This document shows positions 17,491 to 25,525 of a DNA stretch of 34,881 nt, one piece after another (the stretch's first letter is position 1; every line of letters begins with the position of its first letter). The DNA is from an uncultured Saprospiraceae bacterium. Its GTDB lineage: Bacteria > Bacteroidota > Bacteroidia > Chitinophagales > Saprospiraceae. The DNA is taken from positions 1-34,881 of the forward strand of contig CAKZSH010000367.1 in the NCBI GenBank assembly GCA_937918905.1. The letters run 5' to 3'. Position numbers and translations under genes: made by a program. The notes below the pieces were generated by a model that saw only the letters and a program-made list of their open reading frames with translations, was not told where the DNA came from and made no database searches.

Positions 17491-18351
17491 ATGAAAAAAT
17501 ATATAAATCTGGCATTATTCGTTAGTTCGTTATGCTTTATAACATTGTCTTTACAAAAGTGTAAAGATTTAAAAATTGAAAAAAGTAATGAACCTATTTG
17601 GTCAGACGAATTTAATTATACAGGTGCTCCTGATTCTACTAAATGGAGTTATGATTTGGGAGATGGTTGTCCTAAGGTTTGTGGTTGGGGAAATAACGAA
17701 CTGGAATATTATACAGATAGGCTAAAAAATGTAAGAGTCGAAAACGGCCATTTAATTATCGAAGCACATAAAGAAGATTTTGAAAAGAAGCCTTTTACTT
17801 CCAGCCGTTTAGTTAGTCGGAATAATGGAGATTGGAAATATGGAAGAATCGAGGTGCGTGCTAAATTGCCAAAAGGACGAGGAACATGGCCAGCAATTTG
17901 GATGCTACCTACGGATTGGGAATATGGCGGATGGCCAGCAAGTGGAGAGATTGATATTATGGAACATGTTGGTTACAGTCCAGATTCAATCTATGGAACT
18001 GTCCATACAGAAGCCTATAACCACCTGAAAGGAACTCATATTGGCGATCAACGATATATTCCAGATTCAGAAGATGCTTTTCATATTTATGCTATCGAGT
18101 GGACAAATGAAAAGATTGATTTTTTCATAGATCAGGAAAAATATTTTACTTTTAAGAATGAAAAAGCAACCTTTAAAGAATATCCATTTGATAAGAGTTT
18201 TTATTTAATTCTTAATATTGCTGTGGGTGGAAGTTGGGGAGGAAAATATGGAGTTGATGATTCGATTTTTCCCGTAAAAATGGAAGTAGATTATGTTAGA
18301 GTTTATGATAAGGAACATATGGGAAGTCAAGCATTAATTTCACAAAATTAA
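17491..18351 (+). CDS. GH16 endo-beta-1,3-glucanase (laminarinase) lipoprotein
   Basis: 286 residues from the ATG at 17491; an in-frame ATG 51 bp upstream would put 17 residues before the signal and overlaps the leader dyad. The signal region ends SLQKC (C24), a weak lipobox. The catalytic domain fills the rest: WSDEFNYTG, GWGNNELEYYTD, RIEVRAKLPKGRGTWPAIWMLP, and the GH16 signature EIDIME with nucleophile E153, assisting D155 and acid/base E158, then a C-terminal VDYVRVYD strand. The pattern is that of laminarinase-type GH16, which cleaves beta-1,3 or mixed-linkage glucan. It would act at the cell surface or periplasm to produce oligosaccharides for SusCD. Exact linkage preference cannot be read from sequence. 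Confidence 0.92.
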   Translation: MKKYINLALFVSSLCFITLSLQKCKDLKIEKSNEPIWSDEFNYTGAPDSTKWSYDLGDGCPKVCGWGNNELEYYTDRLKNVRVENGHLIIEAHKEDFEKKPFTSSRLVSRNNGDWKYGRIEVRAKLPKGRGTWPAIWMLPTDWEYGGWPASGEIDIMEHVGYSPDSIYGTVHTEAYNHLKGTHIGDQRYIPDSEDAFHIYAIEWTNEKIDFFIDQEKYFTFKNEKATFKEYPFDKSFYLILNIAVGGSWGGKYGVDDSIFPVKMEVDYVRVYDKEHMGSQALISQN

Positions 18352-18358
18352 TTTTAAA

Positions 18359-18446
18359 TGTAACCGCCAAATTCATTGGGCTGGTTGTAGAAATTATTGA
18401 TTACTATTTAAACGAACCAACCTGTCAAATAAATTTGGCGGTTACA
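18359..18446. repeat. Palindromic element, family 2, copy B
   Basis: The termini TGTAACCGCCAAATT and AATTTGGCGGTTACA are perfectly complementary; inner parts GGGCTGGTTGT / ACCAACCTGTC pair less well. It starts 7 bp after the first GH16 stop codon, matching copies at 5049-5133 and 23761-23847. It may terminate or attenuate transcription between the two GH16 genes. Confidence 0.9.
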
Positions 18447-18561
18447 AAGAACTACTAAAAGACATTTAGAACCATAAATTTTCAATAACTTTGAAATAGA
18501 AGAATTAACGCTCTAAGTCAAATAACCTATTTAAAATCAATCGTACTTAAAAAGTAAGTTT

Positions 18562-19761
18562 ATGAAAAATAATATAATTTATACGTTTGGAATATTGATC
18601 AGCATGTTACTAATTATCTCTTGCGGAAAAGACGATGATCCAAATGGCGGAAATGGTAATGGTGGAGGCGGAACAACTCCTATCAAAATTACGATAACGG
18701 ATATTACAAAATTTGAGGGGAATGATGCGACGACATTTGATTTCAAAGTACGACTCAATGAGACTACTTCTGAAACAGTAAGAGTGGATTTTACAACAAA
18801 CGATTTGGCAGCAGTTGCAGGAGAAGATTATGTGGCTCAAAGTGGAACAGTTTCTTTTGATGGAACAAAAGAAGAAATCATCTCTATTGAAATTGTAACG
18901 GATACATTAAAGGAAGGAGATGAGGATTTTGAAGTTATTTTATCCAACCCAACTAATGCTACCCTTGAAAAAAGTAAAGGGACAGGAATTATCCGAAATG
19001 AAGATACTTATCTTGCAGGAAGTAATGATGGTTATATCACTCCTGAGGCATACGCTGGAATGACTTTAGTTTGGAGAGATGAATTTGATGGGCCTACGAT
19101 TGATCCTAATAATTGGACACATGAAATAGGTACAGGTGACTGGGGCTGGGGAAATAATGAATTGGAATATTACACCGATCGAGCTGAAAATTCTTTTATC
19201 TCTGATGGCAAATTAGTCATTGAGGCTAGAGAAGAAAGTTTTAGTGGAAGCAACTATACTTCGGCTAGAATGATAACTGCAAATAAACAAGAATTTGTTT
19301 ATGGTCGAGTTGATGTACGTGCGAAACTTCCTGAGGGGCAAGGCTTGTGGCCAGCAATTTGGATGTTAGGAGCAAATATTTGGGATGTAAGTTGGCCTCA
19401 ATGTGGAGAGATTGACATTATGGAGTTGGTAGGACATGAGCCAAATAAAATTCATGGAACTAGTCACTTTAATAATAATAATTCTCCGCTAGGTGGAAGT
19501 TATTCCTTAGGTAATGAAAAATTCATTGAAGAATTTCATGTCTTTAGTGTGGTTTGGGAAGAAGATCAAATAAAATGGTTGATGGACGATATTCAATATT
19601 ACTCGGTGACAAAAAGTAATGTGGGTAGTAATTATCCATTTAACAATAATTTCTTTTTTATTTTAAATGTAGCAGTAGGTGGAAATTGGCCAGGAAGTCC
19701 TGATGCGACTACTGTTTTTCCACAAAGAATGTTTGTGGATTATATTCGAATTTTTCAATAG
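18562..19761 (+). CDS. Calx-beta plus GH16 endo-beta-1,3-glucanase lipoprotein
   Basis: 399 residues. The lipobox LIISC gives C21, followed by GKDDD, an acidic stretch resembling the surface lipoprotein export signal of Bacteroidota, and a Gly-rich linker (27-38). Residues about 40-148 form a Calx-beta domain (VRVDFTTNDLAAVAGEDYV, EGDEDFEVILSNP). Residues about 165-399 form a GH16 domain with EIDIME (E283, D285, E288), WGWGNNELEYYTD, AKLPEGQGLWPAIWML and FVDYIRIFQ at the end. It is a laminarinase-type enzyme, displayed at the cell surface. It differs from the preceding GH16 by its extra domain, so the two probably differ in location or substrate. A terminator follows. Confidence 0.93.
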   Translation: MKNNIIYTFGILISMLLIISCGKDDDPNGGNGNGGGGTTPIKITITDITKFEGNDATTFDFKVRLNETTSETVRVDFTTNDLAAVAGEDYVAQSGTVSFDGTKEEIISIEIVTDTLKEGDEDFEVILSNPTNATLEKSKGTGIIRNEDTYLAGSNDGYITPEAYAGMTLVWRDEFDGPTIDPNNWTHEIGTGDWGWGNNELEYYTDRAENSFISDGKLVIEAREESFSGSNYTSARMITANKQEFVYGRVDVRAKLPEGQGLWPAIWMLGANIWDVSWPQCGEIDIMELVGHEPNKIHGTSHFNNNNSPLGGSYSLGNEKFIEEFHVFSVVWEEDQIKWLMDDIQYYSVTKSNVGSNYPFNNNFFFILNVAVGGNWPGSPDATTVFPQRMFVDYIRIFQ

Positions 19762-19767
19762 ATAAAT

Positions 19768-19809
19768 AAAATTCACAAGGTGATTAAGAATCGCCTTGTG
19801 AATTTTTTT
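19768..19809 (+). terminator. Terminator after the second GH16 gene
   Basis: Strong stem AAATTCACAAGGTGATT / AATCGCCTTGTGAATTT with one G-T-type mismatch and a following T tract. Its core is the third 33-nt member (19771-19803) of the hairpin set found after susC and susD, here with the T tract needed for intrinsic termination. Confidence 0.85.
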
Positions 19810-19940
19810 ATATTAAAAACGAACTTCAACGAGACAAAATAATTACATAAAAACAATACAATTACAAATAGCGAAATGGATTTAAAAAAATAAAGTAATC
19901 CATTGAAATGATTACACAAACAAAAAACAATTTTATCAAG

Positions 19941-22250
19941 ATGAGAAAAATTTATACAACAATGATTCTAATGATCTCTTTCATTGGAATTTCTTTTTTT
20001 AGTTGCAAGCCTACCGATCGTCAATTAGTTCAAGTAAAAAATACAGAAATAACCAATCGGAATAATGATGATGTTATTGCCAAAAAGGTAAAAGAGATCA
20101 TGGCTAAAATGTCTGTTGTAGACAAAGTAGGCGAGATGACTCAACTGTCGATTGATATGGTCTCTATGGGGAAACCTTATAATCTTACTGAGCCGCATCA
20201 ATTGGATGAGGAAAAATTAAAATCGATTTTATTGGATTATAGAGTAGGCAATATTTTAAATGCTAATCATGCTTATACTCAAGATCATTGGTATAAAATC
20301 ATTTCTCGAATTCAAGAAATTGCGACTAAGGAAAAACCTACGGGCATTCCAGTTTTGTATGGGATTGATGCAATTCATGGAACTAATTATACCATTGATG
20401 CAACACTTTTTCCACAACAAATTAATTTAGCTGCAACTTGGAATCCTTCTCTGGCAGAAATTACTGGAGAGATAACCGCATACGAAACTAGAGCTTCAGC
20501 TATCCCTTGGGATTTTTCTCCAGTCTTGGATATTGGGAGAGAACAACGCTGGGCTAGGTTTTGGGAAACCTTTGGTGAAGATCCTTATTTGGCTAAAACG
20601 CTGGGCAATGCAATGATAAAAGGTTATCAAGGAAACGACATCAGTCACCCTGAAAAGGTAGCTGCTTGTATGAAACATTTTTTAGGATATAGCGGGCCAT
20701 TTACGGGGAAGGACAGAACTCAAGCTTTAATTCCAGAACGTCAATTACGTGAATATTATTTGCCTACTTTCAAAGCGGCAATTGATGCAGGGGCTGCAAC
20801 AATTATGATTAATTCAGGTGAGATGAATGGAATTCCAGTTCATTGTAATCCTGAGATTTTGATTGACTTGTTACGTAATGAATTAGGTTTCAAAGGAATT
20901 GCAGTAAGTGATTGGGAGGATATCAAATACTTACATGATCGTCATCGAGTATCAAAAAATTATAAAGAATCTATAAAAATGGCCATCAATGCTGGGATCG
21001 ATATGAGCATGGTTCCAGTCGATATGGAGTATTCTGTTTTGCTAAGAGAATTGATTGAGGAAGGAGAAATTCCAATGAGCCGAATTGATGAAGCGGTGGA
21101 AAGAGTACTTACTTTAAAGGTACAATTGGGGCTTTTTGAAAAACCATTTTATCCAAAAGAAAGATATCCAAAATTTGGTTCACAAGAACATATCAACGCA
21201 AGTCTTCAAGCTGCGGAGGAAAGTATTGTTTTATTAAAAAATAATAACAATGTACTTCCATTTTCTAAAAATACAAAGGTTTTGGTAACTGGTCCAACAG
21301 CAAATTCTATTTTGGCATTGAATGGAGGTTGGGGACGGACATGGCAAGGGAACGATATGAAGTGGCACTCTAAAGATAAAAAAACGATCCTTACCGCACT
21401 TCAAGATAAACTGGGAAAAGGCAATGTTAATTTTATCGAAGGAGCAACCATCGAAAAAGATATTAATTCTTCTGATGTTGCGGAGGCTGGAAAAAATGCG
21501 GATGCAATAATAGTTTGCCTTGGTGAAATGCCTTATACTGAAAAGCCTGGAGACATTGATAATTTTGAATTGCCTATGGCTCAATTAAATTTAGTTGAGG
21601 TGGCTGCGAAAAGTGGAAAACCTGTAATTCTAATAAAAGTAGGTGGTCGTCCAAGAGTTTATGGCAAAGTGGAGCATTTAGCAAATGGTATTTTGGAAGC
21701 AGGTTTGGCAGGAGATGAAGGTGGTAGAGCGATTGCAAATATATTGTTAGGAGAAACCAATCCAAGTGGAAAATTACCTTACACTTACCCACGTTACGCT
21801 AATACAATGGTGACTTACGATCACCGTGGGACTGATTTAGTGAAGCGAGATTTTAGTATGAATGCATTTGAACCTCAATTCGAATTTGGGCATGGATTGA
21901 GTTACACCACTTTTGAATATTCTAACTTATCTTTTCCTGCACAAATGAATTTTGATACTCCAATCCAAATTTCTGTGGATGTAAAAAATACGGGAGGTCG
22001 AAAAGGAAAGGAAGTTGTTCAACTTTATGTCAATGATAAAGTCGCTTCAATTACACCTTCTTTAAAAAAGTTGAGAGGTTTTGAAAAAATAGAATTGAAC
22101 CCAGGTGAAATGCAAACGGTTACTTTTTCCATACATTCAAAAGACTTGGCTTTCGTAGGAATTGATAATGAATGGATTACGGAACCTGGTGATTTTGAAA
22201 TAATTATCGGAAGTCAAAAAGGAACTTTTGTCCTAGGAAAATCAAGATGA
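19941..22250 (+). CDS. GH3 beta-glucosidase lipoprotein
   Basis: 769 residues from the ATG at 19941; an in-frame ATG at 19908 adds 11 residues before the signal. The lipobox ends FFSC (C22). The N-terminal TIM barrel includes GIPVLYGIDAIHG, KHFLGYSGP and GIAVSDWED with nucleophile D324. The second alpha/beta domain carries GEMPYTEKPGD, where E534 aligns with the acid/base of barley ExoI-type GH3 enzymes. A C-terminal fibronectin-like domain spans about 670-765. It releases glucose from beta-glucan oligosaccharides, completing the laminarin pathway, probably in the periplasm. A terminator precedes it, so it may have its own promoter. The 190-bp gap before it holds nothing else recognised. Confidence 0.93.
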   Translation: MRKIYTTMILMISFIGISFFSCKPTDRQLVQVKNTEITNRNNDDVIAKKVKEIMAKMSVVDKVGEMTQLSIDMVSMGKPYNLTEPHQLDEEKLKSILLDYRVGNILNANHAYTQDHWYKIISRIQEIATKEKPTGIPVLYGIDAIHGTNYTIDATLFPQQINLAATWNPSLAEITGEITAYETRASAIPWDFSPVLDIGREQRWARFWETFGEDPYLAKTLGNAMIKGYQGNDISHPEKVAACMKHFLGYSGPFTGKDRTQALIPERQLREYYLPTFKAAIDAGAATIMINSGEMNGIPVHCNPEILIDLLRNELGFKGIAVSDWEDIKYLHDRHRVSKNYKESIKMAINAGIDMSMVPVDMEYSVLLRELIEEGEIPMSRIDEAVERVLTLKVQLGLFEKPFYPKERYPKFGSQEHINASLQAAEESIVLLKNNNNVLPFSKNTKVLVTGPTANSILALNGGWGRTWQGNDMKWHSKDKKTILTALQDKLGKGNVNFIEGATIEKDINSSDVAEAGKNADAIIVCLGEMPYTEKPGDIDNFELPMAQLNLVEVAAKSGKPVILIKVGGRPRVYGKVEHLANGILEAGLAGDEGGRAIANILLGETNPSGKLPYTYPRYANTMVTYDHRGTDLVKRDFSMNAFEPQFEFGHGLSYTTFEYSNLSFPAQMNFDTPIQISVDVKNTGGRKGKEVVQLYVNDKVASITPSLKKLRGFEKIELNPGEMQTVTFSIHSKDLAFVGIDNEWITEPGDFEIIIGSQKGTFVLGKSR

Positions 22251-22257
22251 TTTTTTT

Positions 22258-22352
22258 AACGGTGAACTGTGAACGTTGAACGGTTAACCAATAATGGTGA
22301 ATACATAATTTGTAAATCACCGTTATTGGTTAACAGTTCACCGTTCACCGTT
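22258..22352. repeat. Heptamer-built hairpin, family 3, large copy
   Basis: Left arm 22258-22300 and right arm 22317-22352 pair almost perfectly. The arms are made of AACGGTG-like heptads: four in the left arm and three in the right, so one heptad is looped out. They end in a common AACCAATAA(T/C)GGTGA. The right arm encodes the last residues (ENGER) and stop of the exonuclease gene. It lies between convergent genes and can serve as a bidirectional terminator. Confidence 0.9.
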
Positions 22353-23741
22353 CTCAATTTTAATGATTTGCAAACCAGCTTTGTGGAGGAAAGAATGAAT
22401 AATTTTTGTAGTTTCAGGATGTTGACGAAAAGGTTTGATCGCATCTTTTAGGGAGTCCGTACTTTCATTTAATTCTTCCAAACTCACATAACCGAATCCT
22501 CGGTATTGCCCATCTTCTACTAAAACAATTGCTCGTTCTTCATGATTTCTACCTTTATCGACTAAGAAAAAATCTTCCTCAAAATCTATTTTTATAGCAT
22601 CCAAAACGAGTTCAACTCTTTCATTATAATCCTCTGGTAATTCAGCACCCACGCAAGCACCTTTGCACCTATGCAATTGGTAATAAAAACAAGCTCCACC
22701 CGTATTGTCCACACTACACATTTTTTGACAGAGCTCAAATTGTTCAATTAATCGACGCATCAACCCCTTAGCTGCATTTAGATTGGGAAGCTCCCGAAGG
22801 ATATTTAATTTGGCTCGATCTTTCTTTTTTACTTTTGCAAAACTCAAACATCGGTAGCCACTTTGATTTTCATATTCAAAAATTACATAAGGAAAAACTC
22901 GCCTTCGTTGGGCTTTATTGATAGGAGGGAGGTAGCGTTTAATTTCATTGGATTCGAAGAGTAAGGCGACCAATTCACTTCCAGTAATTTCGTATGAAAT
23001 ATCGTGTACTTGTTGTTGTAATTTATAGGCTTTATCTGTTTTGGCTGTAAAATGTTCGACGACTCGTTTTTTGATATTGATACTTTTTCCTACGTAAATA
23101 ATTTTACCTTCTTGATTATGAAAATAATAAACACCAGTTTCCTCTGGAAGTTGATGCAATTTTTCCATGGTGATATTTACAGGTAATTTCGATTCTTTGA
23201 CCCCTAAATTTACCATTTCCAAAACCTGCTCTTCTGTTCTTTCTTTTTCAAAAATCATTTCCAAAATTTCAGTCGTCGCAGCAGCATCAGCCATAGCACG
23301 GTGCCGAGCATTCACTTTAATTCCAAAATGTTTTATCAAATTACCCAAAGCATAGGAACGTAAATTCGGAAAAGCCTTCCGAGTCAATCGAATGGTACAA
23401 AGTTGTTTTCGTTGAAATGTAAAACCCAATCTTCGAAATTCCTCTCGAATAAAACCATAATCAAATCGAACATTATGAGCAACAAAAATAGTCCCTTCCG
23501 TCATCTCCACAATTTTTTTAGCCACCTCATAAAACTTCGGCGCATCTTCTACCATTTCATCATTAATTCCCGTTATTTGTGTAATATTATAAGGTATCGA
23601 CCTTTCAGGATTCAAAAGCGTTTCCCATTGGTCAATGATCTTTTCACCATCATGAACGATAATGGCAATCTCGGTGATTTTCTCCCGAATTGCACGACCT
23701 CCCGTGGTCTCAATATCAATGATGGCGTATTTTTTTTTCAT
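22338..23741 (-). CDS. Fused DnaQ-like exonuclease and UvrC/Cho-like GIY-YIG nuclease
   Basis: 467 residues. Residues 1-170 are a DEDDh 3'-5' exonuclease of the DNA polymerase III epsilon type: DIETTG (D9, E11), HNVRFD (D94) and HRAMAD (H147, D152). Residues about 195-275 are a GIY-YIG endonuclease (GVYYF at 203, IIYVGKS at 215, R226). Residues about 338-363 contain cysteines C338, C342, C351, C359 and C363 in a layout like the Fe-S cluster region of UvrC (GACFYYQLHRCKGAC corresponds to RPCxxYQIGRCxxPC). The UvrC C-terminal RNase H-like and HhH domains are absent, as in Cho. It probably functions in DNA repair. Similar fusions exist in other Bacteroidota and actinobacteria. The final residues are encoded by a repeat arm. 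Confidence 0.9.
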   Translation of the reverse strand: MKKKYAIIDIETTGGRAIREKITEIAIIVHDGEKIIDQWETLLNPERSIPYNITQITGINDEMVEDAPKFYEVAKKIVEMTEGTIFVAHNVRFDYGFIREEFRRLGFTFQRKQLCTIRLTRKAFPNLRSYALGNLIKHFGIKVNARHRAMADAAATTEILEMIFEKERTEEQVLEMVNLGVKESKLPVNITMEKLHQLPEETGVYYFHNQEGKIIYVGKSINIKKRVVEHFTAKTDKAYKLQQQVHDISYEITGSELVALLFESNEIKRYLPPINKAQRRRVFPYVIFEYENQSGYRCLSFAKVKKKDRAKLNILRELPNLNAAKGLMRRLIEQFELCQKMCSVDNTGGACFYYQLHRCKGACVGAELPEDYNERVELVLDAIKIDFEEDFFLVDKGRNHEERAIVLVEDGQYRGFGYVSLEELNESTDSLKDAIKPFRQHPETTKIIHSFLHKAGLQIIKIENGER

Positions 23742-23760
23742 ATAATTAATACATTCTCTA

Positions 23761-23847
23761 AGTAACCGCCAAATTCATTTGGCTGGTTGTATAAAATCTG
23801 ATTTTAAATTATTTATGCCAACCTGCCAATTGAAATTGGCGGTTACT
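23761..23847. repeat. Palindromic element, family 2, copy C
   Basis: Perfect termini AGTAACCGCC / GGCGGTTACT with inner CAAATTCATTTGGCTGGTTG and CCAACCTGCCAATTGAAATTG largely paired around an AT-rich loop. It begins 19 bp upstream of the exonuclease start codon, in a divergent promoter gap. Same family as 5049-5133 and 18359-18446. Confidence 0.9.
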
Positions 23848-23852
23848 AAAAT

Positions 23853-23913
23853 AAAAAACGCAGCGTCAATTACATTTCCCAAAAGAAAAATATAATCTGA
23901 CCCTGCGTTTTTT
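23853..23913 (+). other. Stem-loop in the leader of the NamZ gene
   Basis: Perfect 11-bp arms AAAAAACGCAG (23853-23863) and CTGCGTTTTTT (23903-23913), extended by mismatched GTCA/TGAC, enclose 39 nt and end 22 bp before the NamZ gene. The T tract makes it terminator-like in both directions, or a leader regulator. Confidence 0.5.
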
Positions 23914-23935
23914 TGCTGTCGTCAAAAATAACATT

Positions 23936-25189
23936 ATGAATCTAAAAATGAAAATCCCAACACTATTAATTTTATTTTTACTTTTTACAGCCTCCAAATG
24001 TGATAAGAAGAAAGCAACTAAATCTTCAAATACAACTCAAACTGAGGCAACTACTTCAACCGAAAATACGACTTTACAATTAAAAGTAGGTGCAGCTCAA
24101 TTGGAGGAGTATTTACCTCAATTAAAAAATAAAAATGTTGCACTTCTGGTCAATCAAACGTCCACCGTTGAGGAAACTCATCTTGTAGATGTATTGTTAA
24201 AAGAAGGCGTTGCGATTAAAAAAATATTTGCACCTGAGCATGGTTTTAGAGGACAAGCGGATGCAGGAGAACATGTCAAAGATGGGAAAGATGCCAAGAC
24301 TGGAATCCCATTAATTTCTTTGTATGGAAAAAATAAAAAACCTTCTCCTCAACATTTGAGTGGAATTGATATTGTCGTTTTTGATATTCAAGATGTGGGC
24401 GCAAGATTTTATACCTACATTTCTTCGATGTCATATGTGATGGAAGCCTGTGCTGAAAATAATGTTGATTTCATGGTTTTGGATCGACCTAATCCAAATG
24501 GGCACTATGTGGATGGGCCTGTTTTGAAAAAAGAATATCAATCATTTGTAGGGCTGCATCCGATTCCAGTTGTACATGGAATGACGGTCGGAGAATATGC
24601 AAAAATGGTGAATGGGGAAGGTTGGTTGAAAAACAAAGTAACTTGTAATTTAATTGTTGTAAAATGTAAAAATTACGATCACAACACTTTTTATGAATTG
24701 CCAATCAAGCCATCTCCTAATCTTCCGAATACTCATTCTATTTATTTATATCCATCACTTTGTTTTTTTGAAGGGACGGAAGTGAGTGCGGGGCGAGGTA
24801 CTCAAAATCAATTTCAAATATACGGACATCCTGATTTTAAAAAGGGAGATTACAATTTTACACCTATTCCACGACCTGGTGCAAGATACCCAAAACATGA
24901 AGGGAAAACTTGTAATGGTTTTGATTTGACAAAACTAGATTTGGAGGAATTTCAAACACATGGACGATTGAATTTAAGATACTTAATTCATTTTTATAAA
25001 AACTTTGAAAACAAAGATGCCTTCTTTTTAAAAAATAAATTCTTTGATAAATTGGCTGGAAATTCTACTTTACGTTGGCAAATCATTAAAGGAAAAGGAG
25101 AGGAAGAGATTCGAGAAAGTTGGCAAAAAGATTTGGAAGCATTTAAAAAAATTCGAAAAAAATATTTGTTGTATAAAGATTTTGGGTAG
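23936..25189 (+). CDS. namZ: NamZ-like exo-beta-N-acetylmuramidase (DUF1343, GH171) lipoprotein
   Basis: 417 residues. A lipoprotein-type signal ends FTASKC (C22 if started at 23936; an internal ATG at 23948 is an equally possible start). A Thr/Ser-rich linker follows to about residue 45. The DUF1343 domain fills the rest, with the family hallmarks LLVNQTS, FAPEHGFRG (E101, H102), IPLISLYG, DIVVFDIQDVGARFYTYI, VLDRPNPNG and FFEGTEVSAGRGT. Characterised members (Bacillus NamZ/YbbC, Tannerella NamZ) remove terminal N-acetylmuramic acid from peptidoglycan fragments. A role in cell-wall turnover is therefore likely. It is not obviously linked to the glucan locus. Its TAG stop codon lies inside a hairpin. 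Confidence 0.9.
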   Translation: MNLKMKIPTLLILFLLFTASKCDKKKATKSSNTTQTEATTSTENTTLQLKVGAAQLEEYLPQLKNKNVALLVNQTSTVEETHLVDVLLKEGVAIKKIFAPEHGFRGQADAGEHVKDGKDAKTGIPLISLYGKNKKPSPQHLSGIDIVVFDIQDVGARFYTYISSMSYVMEACAENNVDFMVLDRPNPNGHYVDGPVLKKEYQSFVGLHPIPVVHGMTVGEYAKMVNGEGWLKNKVTCNLIVVKCKNYDHNTFYELPIKPSPNLPNTHSIYLYPSLCFFEGTEVSAGRGTQNQFQIYGHPDFKKGDYNFTPIPRPGARYPKHEGKTCNGFDLTKLDLEEFQTHGRLNLRYLIHFYKNFENKDAFFLKNKFFDKLAGNSTLRWQIIKGKGEEEIRESWQKDLEAFKKIRKKYLLYKDFG

Positions 25190-25268
25190 TGCTACCAATG
25201 CGCACTTTTTAATTTTTTAATTTCAGTAAGTTCTTGATAATCAAGTGGTGCACATTTGTAGCACTACC
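25185..25268. repeat. Hairpin overlapping the NamZ gene stop codon
   Basis: Left GGTAGTGCTACCAATGCGCAC and right GTGCACATTTGTAGCACTACC pair with few mismatches. GGTAGTGCTACC is itself palindromic. The NamZ TAG stop (25187-25189) is part of the left arm. First of three elements stacked in the 661-bp gap 25190-25850. Confidence 0.8.
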
Positions 25269-25282
25269 AAGAAGTAATCTTG

Positions 25283-25516
25283 AATGAAAGTCTACTCTAC
25301 CTGATGGTTTTTATATGCCGTTCCTCTGGAACTCGAAAACTGAAAATCAGCTTTTTTTCATGCTTTCTCTACCAATATTTCGTACCTCTGGTACTTATCT
25401 AATCTTGCAAGTGCTAGAGGCACTAAATATCAGTAGAAAGAAAACTAGCTAATTTTTAGTTTTCGAGTTCCAGAGGAACGGCATATAAAAACTATCGAGT
25501 AGAGTAATGAAAGTCT
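25283..25516. repeat. Nested palindromic element with GTnCCTCTGGnAC units
   Basis: Outer arms (about 25292-25350 and 25445-25505) pair through TTTTTATATGCCGTTCCTCT and its complement. Four 13-bp mini-palindromes of the form GTnCC-TCT-GGnAC occur at 25320-25332, 25382-25394, 25411-25423 (reverse orientation, one mismatch) and 25467-25479 (reverse). The element is flanked by an 11-bp direct repeat AATGAAAGTCT at 25283-25293 and 25506-25516, resembling a target-site duplication. It contains no coding sequence. Confidence 0.85.
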
Positions 25517-25525
25517 TTACTCCCT

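Noticed and set aside
22256-22451. Short open frames on both strands across the heptad hairpin
   Set aside because: Both are translations of the palindrome itself and of the antisense of the exonuclease 3' end.
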